From an uncultured Pelagibacteraceae bacterium (GTDB taxonomy: Bacteria > Pseudomonadota > Alphaproteobacteria > Pelagibacterales > Pelagibacteraceae): a stretch of 61,493 nucleotides of DNA. A model generated the notes under the pieces. It did no database searches. It was not told the DNA's origin and saw nothing but the letters and a program-made list of their open reading frames with translations. The stretch lies in contig CACJDV010000005.1 of the NCBI GenBank assembly GCA_902592265.1, forward strand, positions 1-61,493, given 5' to 3'. Shown piece by piece: positions 27,914 to 36,587 of this stretch. How positions within the stretch are numbered: the first letter of the stretch is position 1; each line of letters starts with the position of its first letter. Made by a program: the position numbers and the translations under genes.

Positions 27914-28414
27914 TTTAGAGTATCTTTTCCAGTTATCTTGATAATGTTTTGTGTTTTCAATAATTGCTTTTTTTTCGTCCTCAGTAATTTCTCTTACAAC
28001 TTTTCCAGGTGAGCCAATAACTAAGGAGTTGTCTGGAATTTCTTTGTTTTCTGTGATCAATGCTTTTGCTCCTATAAGGCAGTTTTTTCCAATCTTGGCA
28101 TTATTTAAAATTACTGCTCCAATACCAATTAAACTATTGTCCCCTATCGTACAGCCATGAAGCATGACCATATGTCCAACAGTAACATTCTTTCCAACTT
28201 TTAATGGATAACCAGGATCTGTATGTAAAACACTTCCATCTTGAATGTTGGAACCCTCACCAATATGAATATTTTCTAAATCGCCTCTTAAGGTTGCATT
28301 AAACCAAATACTAGAATTTTTTTCTAAAGTAACATCACCTATTATAGTTGCATTAGGTGCTACCCAATTTTCGCCAGAGTTTTTTGGTTTTTTATCTTTT
28401 AAATCATAAAACAT
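27902..28414 (-). CDS. Gamma-carbonic anhydrase family protein (YrdA/PaaY type)
   Basis: 170 residues of left-handed beta-helix hexapeptide repeats ([29 protein letters not shown]). The three zinc histidines are present: VLHTD and both in GHMVMLHGC. The family binds zinc or iron at trimer interfaces; some members hydrate CO2 while others are thioesterase accessories. Start [11 protein letters not shown]. It is convergent with the beta-type gene, putting two carbonic-anhydrase folds side by side. Confidence 0.87.
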   Translation of the reverse strand: MFYDLKDKKPKNSGENWVAPNATIIGDVTLEKNSSIWFNATLRGDLENIHIGEGSNIQDGSVLHTDPGYPLKVGKNVTVGHMVMLHGCTIGDNSLIGIGAVILNNAKIGKNCLIGAKALITENKEIPDNSLVIGSPGKVVREITEDEKKAIIENTKHYQDNWKRYSKSIF

Positions 28415-28433
28415 AATTTATATATTATTACAT

Positions 28434-28988
28434 ATGCCCATACAAACTCCAATATGTGATTTTGGTCAAAAAGCTAATGACTTTAAGCTTAAATCAACAG
28501 ACGGTAAAATTCTCTCACTAGCAGATATCAAGGGAGAAAAAGGAACATTAATTATGTTTATTTGTAATCACTGCCCATATGTAAAAGCAGTAACGAAAGA
28601 CATTGTTGAAGATTGTAAAAAATTAAAAGATATCGGTATTAATTCAGTAGCTATTTGCGCTAATGATGCTGAAAATTATCCAGAAGATTCATTTGAAAAT
28701 ATGATTAAATTTTCAAAAGAAAATCAATTTGGTTTCCCCTATTTAGTTGATGAAACTCAAAAAATTGCGAAAACTTACGATGCAGTGTGTACTCCAGATT
28801 TTTTTGGTTATAATAAAGATTTAGAACTTCAATACAGAGGAAGAGTAAGAGAACTCAAAAAATTAATTCCAGTTAGAGATGGAGATAGTGATCTCTTAAA
28901 AGCAATGAGACAAATTGCTGAAACAAATAAAGGACCTGAAAATCAAATTCCTAGTGCTGGATGTGGTATTAAGTGGAAAACTAATTAA
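28434..28988 (+). CDS. Thioredoxin-fold redoxin (AhpC/TSA-like)
   Basis: 184 residues with a redox motif C-N-H-C in FICNHCPYVKAVTKDI near residue 45, a thioredoxin-like fold and a VRELKKLIPV segment. The NHCPYV form is typical of a family annotated as thioredoxin family or peroxiredoxin-like proteins of unconfirmed activity. No signal peptide is seen, so it is cytosolic. It overlaps the GT4 gene by one base (TAATG). Confidence 0.82.
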   Translation: MPIQTPICDFGQKANDFKLKSTDGKILSLADIKGEKGTLIMFICNHCPYVKAVTKDIVEDCKKLKDIGINSVAICANDAENYPEDSFENMIKFSKENQFGFPYLVDETQKIAKTYDAVCTPDFFGYNKDLELQYRGRVRELKKLIPVRDGDSDLLKAMRQIAETNKGPENQIPSAGCGIKWKTN

Positions 28989-30070
28989 TGTATATTATTG
29001 TTACTAGAAATTTTCCGCCAGAATTAGGTGGAATGCAAAGTTTGATGTGGGGTTTGTCTCGTGAAATGTCGAAAAATTTCATGATTAAAGTCTTTGCAGA
29101 TTATCATGAAAATCACAAAGATTTTGATGAGCAAGCAAATTTTTCAATCGAAAGAGTTGGTGGAATAAAATTTCTAAGAAAAATTAGAAAAGCTCAATTG
29201 ATTAATGAATTTTTAAAAGAAAATAAAGTTGAGGGTATCATCGCTGATCACTGGAAAAGTTTAGAATTAATAAAAACTAATAAAAAAAAGTATTGTTTAA
29301 TTCATGGTAAGGAAATTAACCATCCATTAGGAAGCTCATTGAATAAAAGGATTATAAAAGCTCTTAGTAATGTAGAAAAAATTATTGCAAATTCTGAGTA
29401 TACAAAAAATTTAGCCATAAATAATGGTATAGACCAAGATAAAGTTGTTGTTATAAATCCTGGAGCAAATCCAGTTCAAGAATTAAATAAAAAATCTCTT
29501 GAGAAAGTCGAAAGTCTATTAAAGATAAAAACACCAAGACTTATTACTGTTTCTAGATTTGATAAAAGAAAAAACCATGAAAAAATAATTATGGCACTAA
29601 GAAATTTGAAACAATTATACCCTGATATTGTTTATATTTGTATTGGCTATGGTGATGAGGAGGAAAATATAAAAAAATTAGTTGAAGAATTAGATCTAAC
29701 ATCACAAGTAATGTTCTTTAAAGACATAAGCATTGATTTAAAAAATGCCTTAGTGGCAAAATCAAATATTTTTGTCATGCCATCTATAATTCATAAAACT
29801 TCCGTAGAGGGTTTTGGAATAGCATATGTTGAAGCGGCACAATACGGAATACCATCACTTGGAGGGAAGGATGGTGGTGCATCAGATGCCATTGAACACG
29901 ATAGAACTGGATTAATTTGTGATGGTAACAATCTAGATGAGATCTATTCAGCATTAAATTCAATGATTGAAAATAAAAGATATATCGAACTTGGAAAAAA
30001 TGCCAAAAAGTATGTTTCAAAATTTCATTGGGATAAAACTTTTGGAGAATACAAAAAAATTCTTAATTAA
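28988..30070 (+). CDS. Glycosyltransferase family 4
   Basis: 360 residues of GT-B fold. The N-terminal part has VTRNFPPELGGMQSLMWGLS, typical of GT4 acceptors, and the C-terminal nucleotide-sugar domain has the SRFDKRKNHEKIIMAL and GFGIAYVEAAQYGIPSLGG motifs with the family E-x7-E arrangement. It transfers a sugar to a lipid or polysaccharide acceptor; donor and acceptor are unknown. The 3' end overlaps the convergent GT9 gene by 4 bp. Confidence 0.88.
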   Translation: MYIIVTRNFPPELGGMQSLMWGLSREMSKNFMIKVFADYHENHKDFDEQANFSIERVGGIKFLRKIRKAQLINEFLKENKVEGIIADHWKSLELIKTNKKKYCLIHGKEINHPLGSSLNKRIIKALSNVEKIIANSEYTKNLAINNGIDQDKVVVINPGANPVQELNKKSLEKVESLLKIKTPRLITVSRFDKRKNHEKIIMALRNLKQLYPDIVYICIGYGDEEENIKKLVEELDLTSQVMFFKDISIDLKNALVAKSNIFVMPSIIHKTSVEGFGIAYVEAAQYGIPSLGGKDGGASDAIEHDRTGLICDGNNLDEIYSALNSMIENKRYIELGKNAKKYVSKFHWDKTFGEYKKILN

Positions 30071-31008
30071 TTTAAAGAATTAACTAATCTTTCAAAAACT
30101 TTTTCTGCACTCAGATTGTTTAAGTCTGTTACCTCAATTGCTTTAAAATTTTCTCTTTCAATACTGACTTTGTAAGCGGTTGTATGTTTTCCAAACAGAG
30201 TTAAACCTTTTGCGCCCACATGAGCTGCAATGTGAGCTGGTCCTGTATCATTTGCAATGATAAAAGAACTTTCTTTAATTAAACTGGTTAATTGAGGGAT
30301 ATTAAGTGCTTTTCCATTATCCAATAAAACTTCAGCATTTATTTCTTTGGCATCATTTATTTCAGTAGGACCTGGAGCAGTCACAACTTTATATTCATTA
30401 CCAAATTTATTTAAAATAAGTTTTATAAGATCATTGTAATATGGCCATTTCTTAACATCTAGATGGGGTGAGCAAAAAGGAAATAACAAAATAAATTTAT
30501 CTAATTTAAAATAATTTTTAATTTCACCGATTTCTGAACCCGCCCAACTAAAATCTGGATTTATTGTATTAGATGTTTTTAATCCAGAAGTTTGAAGTTG
30601 ATGATTAAATCTGTCTAAAACTGAATGTTTATCAAATTCCTTTTTATCTATTACTTTTGGTAGAGTTGTAATTGAACTAGACCATGTTTCTTTTTTTGCT
30701 TTAGGAAAAAGAATATTTTTATAAAAATTTGTTCTTGAAGAATTTTGAAGATCGAAAACTTTTGAAAAACTATGTTTTTTAAGTTCTCTCATTAAGAAAT
30801 ATAAGTATATAAGATTATATCTTGGTAATCTTTTATCTAGAATTACTTCATGAATAAATGGATTTCTTTTAAAAACTTCTAGAAATGCTTTTGTAGTAAG
30901 TAAATAAATTCGATCATTTTTATGATTTTCAGATATGTCTTGAATTGCACCACTTGCTTGAGCTATATCTCCTAATGATCCGTGTTTAATAATTAAAATA
31001 TTAGACAT
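30067..31008 (-). CDS. Glycosyltransferase family 9 (heptosyltransferase-like)
   Basis: 313 residues. MSNILIIKHGSLGDIAQASGA at the start and the C-terminal donor-binding IANDTGPAHIAAHVGAKGLTLFG are the GT9 signatures of ADP-heptose:LPS heptosyltransferases. It probably adds a heptose or related sugar to the lipid A core on the cytoplasmic face. Position next to GT4 supports a surface-glycan role. Whether the donor is ADP-heptose is not shown by sequence. Confidence 0.87.
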   Translation of the reverse strand: MSNILIIKHGSLGDIAQASGAIQDISENHKNDRIYLLTTKAFLEVFKRNPFIHEVILDKRLPRYNLIYLYFLMRELKKHSFSKVFDLQNSSRTNFYKNILFPKAKKETWSSSITTLPKVIDKKEFDKHSVLDRFNHQLQTSGLKTSNTINPDFSWAGSEIGEIKNYFKLDKFILLFPFCSPHLDVKKWPYYNDLIKLILNKFGNEYKVVTAPGPTEINDAKEINAEVLLDNGKALNIPQLTSLIKESSFIIANDTGPAHIAAHVGAKGLTLFGKHTTAYKVSIERENFKAIEVTDLNNLSAEKVFERLVNSLN

Positions 31009-31040
31009 ATTTATAACAAGATAGCACAGTATTAAATTTT

Positions 31041-31430
31041 ATGAATAAAATTATAGTAGAAGTCTCCATAGGTGAACTTTTAGATAAAATTTCAATTTTA
31101 GAAATCAAACAAGGAAAAATTAAAGATTCAGATAAACTAAAATTTATTAACAATGAATACTCTATTCTAAAAAATCAGTTAGAAAAGAATGTAAAATCTG
31201 ATGATAAACTGAATGATCTTTATCAGTCATTAAAAGAGATAAATTCTAAACTATGGGTTATTGAGGATGATAAAAGACAATGTGAAAAAGATAAAGATTT
31301 TGGCGAAAAATTTATTAAACTTTCAAGAGACGTTCATTTTCTTAATGATGATCGAGCAAAAATAAAATTAGAAATTAATAATCACACTGGTTCAGTAATA
31401 AAAGAGGTAAAAGAGTATACTAGTTACTAA
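31041..31430 (+). CDS. DUF6165-like small protein
   Basis: 129 residues, highly charged and probably helical, starting MNKIIVEVSIGELLDKISILEIKQGKI and containing DDKRQCEKDKDFGEKFIKLSRDVHFLNDDRA. This resembles DUF6165, a family commonly found near glycosyltransferase genes; function is unknown. No membrane segment or signal. It is divergent from the GT9 gene by 32 bp. Confidence 0.7.
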   Translation: MNKIIVEVSIGELLDKISILEIKQGKIKDSDKLKFINNEYSILKNQLEKNVKSDDKLNDLYQSLKEINSKLWVIEDDKRQCEKDKDFGEKFIKLSRDVHFLNDDRAKIKLEINNHTGSVIKEVKEYTSY

Positions 31431-31439
31431 ATAATTTTA

Positions 31440-32591
31440 ATGGCGCTTCATTTTTCAAAAGAAGAGTTTTCTAACAGAAAAAATAAAGTATTGAATTCTA
31501 TGCAAGAGCAAAACCTTGATGCTCTTTTAATGTTTAAACAAGAATCCATGTATTGGTTAACTGGTTATGACACTTTTGGTTATGTTTTTTTTCAAACATT
31601 AGTTCTAGATAAAAATGGAAATGTAATACTGCTCACAAGAGCTCCTGATTTAAGACAAGCTCAAAATACATCCAATATAGAGGATATTAGAATATGGGTT
31701 GATAAAGATGGATCAAATCCAACTAATGATCTTAAAACTATTTTGAATGAATTAAATCTTAAAGGAAAAAAATTAGGAGTTGAGTATGAGGCTTATGGTT
31801 TAACTGGTCGTAATGCTCTTCGATTAAACAAATCTTTAGAAAATTATTGTTCTCTTGAAGATAAATCAGACTTAATAACAAAATTACGAGTTGTAAAATC
31901 TGAAGACGAAATTGTTTATGTTAAAAAGGCTGCAGAGCTTGCAGATAAAGCTTTAGACGAAGTATGGAAACATGCAAAAGCTGGTGTTAGTGAATCTAAG
32001 ATATTAGCAGAAATGAACAGAGTTATATTTGAAGGTGGTGGAGATTATCCTGCAAATGAATTCATAATTGGTTCTGGTAAAAATGCATTACTTTGTCGTT
32101 ATCAAGCAGAAAAACAAATTTTAAATAAACAAGATCAATTAACTATTGAATGGGCTGGTACTTATAGACATTACCACTCAGCAATGTTTAGGACAATTCC
32201 TATTGGTAAAGCAAATCCTAAGCATTATAAAATGCATGAAGCATGTATTGAATCTCTTCAAAATTGTGAAAGTAAGTTGAAAGCTGGAAACAAAATTGGA
32301 GAAGTTTTTGATATTCACGCAAAAACGTTTGATGACCTTGGTTACAACAAGGCTCGAATGAATGCTTGCGGTTACTCTTTAGGAAATACCTTTTCTCCAA
32401 ATTGGATGGATTGGCCAATGATATATACAAATAATCCTTATGTAATTCAGCCAGGTAATATTTTTTTCATACATATGATATTAATGGACTCAGAAAACCA
32501 ACTAGCAATGAACTTGGGTGAGACTTATTTAGTTACAGAAAATGGTAATGAAAGACTCGGTAAACAAAAGTTGGATTTAATAATACTTTAA
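31440..32591 (+). CDS. M24 (Xaa-Pro peptidase/creatinase/ectoine hydrolase-like) family protein with altered metal site
   Basis: 383 residues. It has a creatinase N-terminal domain (LDALLMFKQESMYWLTGYDTFGY) then a pita-bread domain from about residue 160. At the expected first Asp it has IEWAG, the second Asp position is Ala in HYHSAMFRT, and the usual His position is Ser in ACGYSLGN, so at least three of the five M24 metal ligands are changed. This resembles non-peptidase M24 members such as creatinase and ectoine hydrolase DoeA. Substrate unknown. It starts 9 bp after the DUF6165-like gene and converges on the amino acid ABC permeases. Confidence 0.78.
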   Translation: MALHFSKEEFSNRKNKVLNSMQEQNLDALLMFKQESMYWLTGYDTFGYVFFQTLVLDKNGNVILLTRAPDLRQAQNTSNIEDIRIWVDKDGSNPTNDLKTILNELNLKGKKLGVEYEAYGLTGRNALRLNKSLENYCSLEDKSDLITKLRVVKSEDEIVYVKKAAELADKALDEVWKHAKAGVSESKILAEMNRVIFEGGGDYPANEFIIGSGKNALLCRYQAEKQILNKQDQLTIEWAGTYRHYHSAMFRTIPIGKANPKHYKMHEACIESLQNCESKLKAGNKIGEVFDIHAKTFDDLGYNKARMNACGYSLGNTFSPNWMDWPMIYTNNPYVIQPGNIFFIHMILMDSENQLAMNLGETYLVTENGNERLGKQKLDLIIL

Positions 32592-33262
32592 TTAAAACTA
32601 TATTTTTTTTCTAAAAATTTAATTACGTTGTGAATTATAAAAGTCATAAATAGATAAATTCCACCAGCAACTATAAATACTTCAATTGGTTTAAAAGTTG
32701 TTGAAATTATATATTTTGCAACACCTGTAAGATCCATTATGGTGACTGTGCTAGCTAAAGAAGTTCCTTTCATCATTAGGATAATTTCGTTTCCATAGGC
32801 TGGTAAAGATTGTCTTATAGCGATAGGAATCTGAATTTTATAAAAGATTACTTTATTAGAAATACCTAAGCTTTTACCTGCCTCTATTATTCCAGGTTTA
32901 ATTGTTTGAAAAGCTGATCTTAATATCTCAGAAGTGTAAGCACCTGTGTTTAAAGCAAAAGCAATAATTGCACACCAATATGGTTCTTTTAAAACTACCC
33001 ATAAAATTGTCGATCTTAAATATTCAATCTGACCTAAACCAAAATAAATTATAAAAATTTGCACTAAAAGTGGTGTGCCTCTAAAAATATATGAATATCC
33101 ATAAGCAAGTCTGTTGATGAAAATATTTTTATTTAATCTCAGAATTGCAAAAAACAATCCAATGAACAATCCTATTACCAAAGAAACCGAAAGAAGTTTT
33201 AAAGTTATCGCTGCTGCACTTAATAATTTAGGGAAACTATTAATCATTAATTCAATATCCAT
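32588..33262 (-). CDS. Polar amino acid ABC transporter permease (HisM/GltK-like)
   Basis: 224 residues with five hydrophobic helices and the inner-membrane permease EAA loop, here AGKSLGISNKVIFYKIQIP (about residue 140). The GTPLLVQIFIIYFGLGQ stretch is typical of the His/Glu/Arg family. It pairs with the permease just upstream (1-bp overlap at 33262). No ATPase gene follows in the window; the next gene is the convergent M24 gene. Confidence 0.88.
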   Translation of the reverse strand: MDIELMINSFPKLLSAAAITLKLLSVSLVIGLFIGLFFAILRLNKNIFINRLAYGYSYIFRGTPLLVQIFIIYFGLGQIEYLRSTILWVVLKEPYWCAIIAFALNTGAYTSEILRSAFQTIKPGIIEAGKSLGISNKVIFYKIQIPIAIRQSLPAYGNEIILMMKGTSLASTVTIMDLTGVAKYIISTTFKPIEVFIVAGGIYLFMTFIIHNVIKFLEKKYSFN

Positions 33263-33954
33263 TAATACCCCCTACTATATCTAACTTCTAATTTATTGAT
33301 TAATTTCATACTCACAAAAGTAAGTAATAAATACAAAACTGCAGCAAATGAATAAAAGAATAATGGATCTCTTGTTGATCCCGCAGCAATATAGGATTGT
33401 CTCATGATTTCAACTAAGCCTGTAACTGAAATTAAAGAAGTATCTTTTAGAGTTATTTGCCAAACATTACTTAGATTTGGAATAGCTAATCTTAATGTTT
33501 GAGGTAAAATAATTTTAAAAAATTTTCCAAATTTATTTAGACCTAATACATTTGCAGCTTCAAACTGGCCTTTATCGATTGATTGAATAGCTCCTCTAAA
33601 AACCTCCGTTGAGTAAGCACCTGAAATTATTCCAATTGCAAATGCACCTGTTATGAACGCATTTATTTCAATATATTCATTATAACCAAATATTGATGCA
33701 ACAAACATGACTGCACCAGTTCCACCAAAGAAGAAAAGGTAAATTACTAATAATTCTGGAACACCTCTTATTATAGTTGTGTAAGAATTAGCAATAAAAT
33801 TTAAAAACTTATTTTTAGATAGTTTTAATGGTGTAAAAATTAATGCAAAAAGAAAACCTATTAACATGGCTGTTATTGAAACAGCTATTGTCATTAGGGT
33901 TGCATAAAATAATTCATCACCCCAACCAGTATCTCCAAATGCAAGAAGTTCCAT
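33262..33954 (-). CDS. Polar amino acid ABC transporter permease (HisQ-like)
   Basis: 230 residues with the same five-helix permease plan. It contains RGVPELLVIYLFFFGGTGAV and the EAA-like loop AANVLGLNKFGKFFKIILPQ. It forms the heterodimeric membrane channel with the HisM-like protein. Its ATG lies 3 bases beyond the end of a strong hairpin separating it from the binding-protein gene. Confidence 0.88.
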   Translation of the reverse strand: MELLAFGDTGWGDELFYATLMTIAVSITAMLIGFLFALIFTPLKLSKNKFLNFIANSYTTIIRGVPELLVIYLFFFGGTGAVMFVASIFGYNEYIEINAFITGAFAIGIISGAYSTEVFRGAIQSIDKGQFEAANVLGLNKFGKFFKIILPQTLRLAIPNLSNVWQITLKDTSLISVTGLVEIMRQSYIAAGSTRDPLFFYSFAAVLYLLLTFVSMKLINKLEVRYSRGY

Positions 33955-33956
33955 AC

Positions 33957-33990
33957 AGATTGGCGACTATACATGATAGTCGCCAAATCT
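33957..33990 (-). terminator. Intercistronic hairpin between amino-acid binding-protein and permease genes
   Basis: A perfect 10-bp stem (33961-33970 with 33976-33985), extended by AGAT/ATCT pairing, encloses the 5-base loop at 33971-33975. No T-run follows on the minus strand; the permease ATG follows after two bases. It may block 3' exonucleases and stabilise the binding-protein mRNA, or block the permease ribosome site, rather than act as a terminator. Confidence 0.7.
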
Positions 33991-33999
33991 AAAATTTAA

Positions 34000-34827
34000 T
34001 TACATAGAAGCGTCGAAACCAAACCACTTAGTAGCAATTCTACTAATGTCTCCGTTTTTTCTCGCTTTATTAATAGCGGCATTAAACTTTTTCAAAAGTT
34101 CAGTATCATCTTTTCTAATACCTACTCCAACACCGTTTCCAAATGCACCACCTGAGAAAGTTGGTCCAGTTAGAACAACTGGCTTACCAGATTTTTCAGC
34201 ATAATCGCTAAATGCAACAGCAGCAGCTAATGCAGCATCACATCTTCCTGATGCTAAATCTAAGTTGACTTCGTCTTGTGTTTTGTATGTTCTGACATTT
34301 ACGTTTCCTACATCACCAGAGTCTAAAAAGTTTTGGTGAATTGTAGCAGTTTGTACACAAACAGTTTTACCTGCTAATGCAGCAGTGAGTGTTTTAAGAT
34401 CTTTTTTAGCTGCAGCATTTGGTTTTGTAAGATTTATCCCAGCTGATGTATCTAAGCCTTCTAAGCTAGATCCTTTCATGACTGCTAAAGATGCAACTTC
34501 ATCAGCGTACCCTTGAGAAAAGCTAATAGCTTTTTGTCTTTCTGCAGTAATTGACATACCTGCCATTATTGCATCAAACTTTCTCATGATTAACGCTGGA
34601 ATCATTCCATCCCAATCTTGTTCAACTATTACGCATTGTTGTCCAATATATCTGCATAGCGTGTAAGCTAATTCAACTTCAAAACCGATTAACTTACCTG
34701 CTTCATTTTTTGAGTTCCATGGAGGATAAGCGCCCTCTGTTCCGATTCTTATTTTATCAGCATTAACGTTTCCTATTACTAATAGAGAAAGTAAAACTGA
34801 AAAAATAATTTTTTTTAATATATTCAT
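34000..34827 (-). CDS. Periplasmic amino-acid-binding protein (HisJ/ArgT family)
   Basis: 275 residues with a signal peptide (1-23, ending near GNVNA) and the type II periplasmic-binding fold: IRIGTEGAYPPWNSKNEAGKLIGFEVELAYTLC, then the DWDGMIPALIMRKFDAIMAGMSIT hinge region. The family binds lysine, arginine, ornithine or histidine; the preference cannot be read here. An AAAGGAG ribosome binding site lies upstream of the ATG. It is the first gene of the operon with the two permeases. Confidence 0.9.
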   Translation of the reverse strand: MNILKKIIFSVLLSLLVIGNVNADKIRIGTEGAYPPWNSKNEAGKLIGFEVELAYTLCRYIGQQCVIVEQDWDGMIPALIMRKFDAIMAGMSITAERQKAISFSQGYADEVASLAVMKGSSLEGLDTSAGINLTKPNAAAKKDLKTLTAALAGKTVCVQTATIHQNFLDSGDVGNVNVRTYKTQDEVNLDLASGRCDAALAAAVAFSDYAEKSGKPVVLTGPTFSGGAFGNGVGVGIRKDDTELLKKFNAAINKARKNGDISRIATKWFGFDASM

Positions 34828-34888
34828 TGATATCTCCTTTAATAAAAAAAATAGTATTTCACAGATTGTAGATATTAAAAAGAAAAAA

Positions 34889-35929
34889 TTAATGATTTAT
34901 CGATGAAGAAAAATTCCAAGAACAATCAAAACTAGGTATGTAAACTCTGGATAAATTAGTGTTTCCAAAATGATGATTAAATATATTCAACCAATTTTCA
35001 ACTTGAGGAGGTTTTTTATCTTGGCTGCCAACTTGAGCGGTAATAACTCCTTTGGGTTTAAGTATTCTCACTAGCGAATCCATATTTCTAGCAGCAAGAT
35101 CAATACAAAACTGATCATCATTTAAATCAACAAAAATATGATCGTACGTATCTTCGTTTACTGTCTTTATACTTTCGAACGCATCTCCCCATACGCATTT
35201 AACTGAATTTTTTTCTGTAGCTTTTTTTCCAATATCACCTAAATGTTTATTGCAAACTTCTACAACTTCTGGATCTAATTCATACCAATCTATAAAATTA
35301 AACTTTTTTGATATACATTCTCTTGCAACACCACCATCACCGCCACCGATTATCGCTGCTCTTTCATTTTTTTTATTTAATTTCAGGCCAGCTCCTACAA
35401 AAGTAGAGCTATATAAATGTTCATCTAATGCTGCTACTTGTATTTCACCATCAATAAATAAAGACTTTCCAAATTGCTCTAATTCTAAAATTTCAATATG
35501 TTGACCAACTTTTGATTTAAAATCTTCTAAAACTTCATTTACAACATATGATTTTTGTAAACCAGGTGAACTATAAATATCATGGTAAAGAGATCTGGTA
35601 TCTCTATTAAATTCTTTTTTAACAATCCTTTTATGTTCAAATTCTTTTTTAATAATATCAATTGCTACTGATGGGGTTATTTTTCCACAGGTAAAAAAAT
35701 CAAAACTAATTATTCCATTTTCTGGAAATGTATGGAAACTAATATGACTCTCAGCCAATAAAGCTAAAATAGTAAAACCTTGAGGTTCAAATTTATATTT
35801 AGAAATATTTAAAATAGTTACATTAGCCGCTTTAGCTATTTTATGTATAACTCTCTCATAAACTGAGGGATCGTACTCTTTTGTAGTACCTATAATATCT
35901 AAAGTAATATGCTCCCCAACTTTTATCAT
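34889..35929 (-). CDS. S-adenosylmethionine decarboxylase-spermidine synthase fusion
   Basis: 346 residues in two domains. Residues 1-115 are a prokaryotic AdoMet decarboxylase (SpeH) with the self-processing site AESHISFHTFPE: Ser61 becomes pyruvoyl, with His66 and Cys81 at the same spacing as the known catalytic set. Residues about 130-346 are a SpeE-like aminopropyltransferase with a GGGDGGVARE SAM-fold motif near 193. A D-L-N-D sequence replaces the common DPxGP loop. Fusion of both steps gives decarboxylated AdoMet directly to the transferase, and MTA is the by-product. It is last in the operon with the MTA-salvage genes. Confidence 0.87.
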   Translation of the reverse strand: MIKVGEHITLDIIGTTKEYDPSVYERVIHKIAKAANVTILNISKYKFEPQGFTILALLAESHISFHTFPENGIISFDFFTCGKITPSVAIDIIKKEFEHKRIVKKEFNRDTRSLYHDIYSSPGLQKSYVVNEVLEDFKSKVGQHIEILELEQFGKSLFIDGEIQVAALDEHLYSSTFVGAGLKLNKKNERAAIIGGGDGGVARECISKKFNFIDWYELDPEVVEVCNKHLGDIGKKATEKNSVKCVWGDAFESIKTVNEDTYDHIFVDLNDDQFCIDLAARNMDSLVRILKPKGVITAQVGSQDKKPPQVENWLNIFNHHFGNTNLSRVYIPSFDCSWNFSSSINH

Positions 35930-35930
35930 C

Positions 35931-36587
35931 TTACCCTTTTTTATAATTTTTAGCCTTATCTAAAACTTTTTTCATTTCCTCAAACGAAAGAATCTTAGGT
36001 TGTCCTAATTTTAAAGCAATAGTGTATTGATGACAAATATTTTCTATCTCTTGTGCTAGTTCAAATGCATCATCAAGATTTTTTCCAAAAGCAACCTGCC
36101 CGTGATTGGACATTAGACAAGCAGATCTATTTTCTAAAGCTTTGACAACATTTTTAGATAACTCTTCAGTTCCAAAAGTAGCGTATTCAGCACATTTAAT
36201 GTCATCCCCTCCTGCAAGAGCAATCATGTAATGAAAAGGTGGAATAGGTTTTCCATGTGAAGATACAGCTGTTGCGTGTGGAGAGTGAGCATGAACAATT
36301 GCATGTGCCTCTTTTTTATTTATATAAATATCACGATGAAATCTCCATTCAGATGAGGGTTTGTTAACTAAGTCGTTTTTTTCTTCTTCATCATTTAAAC
36401 CCATGAAAACAATATCTTCAGGTTTTAGTGTTTCATATTTTTTTCCTGATGGAGTAATTAAGTATCCCACTTTATCATTCTCTACTCCTCTCAATGATAT
36501 ATTGCCTGACCTAAGAGGTGAAAGATTTGTAGAATTTAATTTTAATGAATATTCAATAATTTGATTTCTTTGTTCTAAATTCCTCAT
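35931..36587 (-). CDS. Class II aldolase/adducin protein (methylthioribulose-1-phosphate processing)
   Basis: 218 residues. The zinc-site histidines are in VHAHSPHATAVSSHG (about residue 100) and NHGQVAFG (about 160); SSEWRFHRDIY carries the catalytic acid. Two members of this fold act on the mtnA product: MtnB dehydrates methylthioribulose-1-phosphate, while the DHAP-shunt aldolase cleaves it to DHAP and methylthioacetaldehyde. Because mtnC/mtnD/mtnK-like genes are absent here, the second is plausible. Overlap of 4 bp with mtnA shows coupling. Confidence 0.85.
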   Translation of the reverse strand: MRNLEQRNQIIEYSLKLNSTNLSPLRSGNISLRGVENDKVGYLITPSGKKYETLKPEDIVFMGLNDEEEKNDLVNKPSSEWRFHRDIYINKKEAHAIVHAHSPHATAVSSHGKPIPPFHYMIALAGGDDIKCAEYATFGTEELSKNVVKALENRSACLMSNHGQVAFGKNLDDAFELAQEIENICHQYTIALKLGQPKILSFEEMKKVLDKAKNYKKG

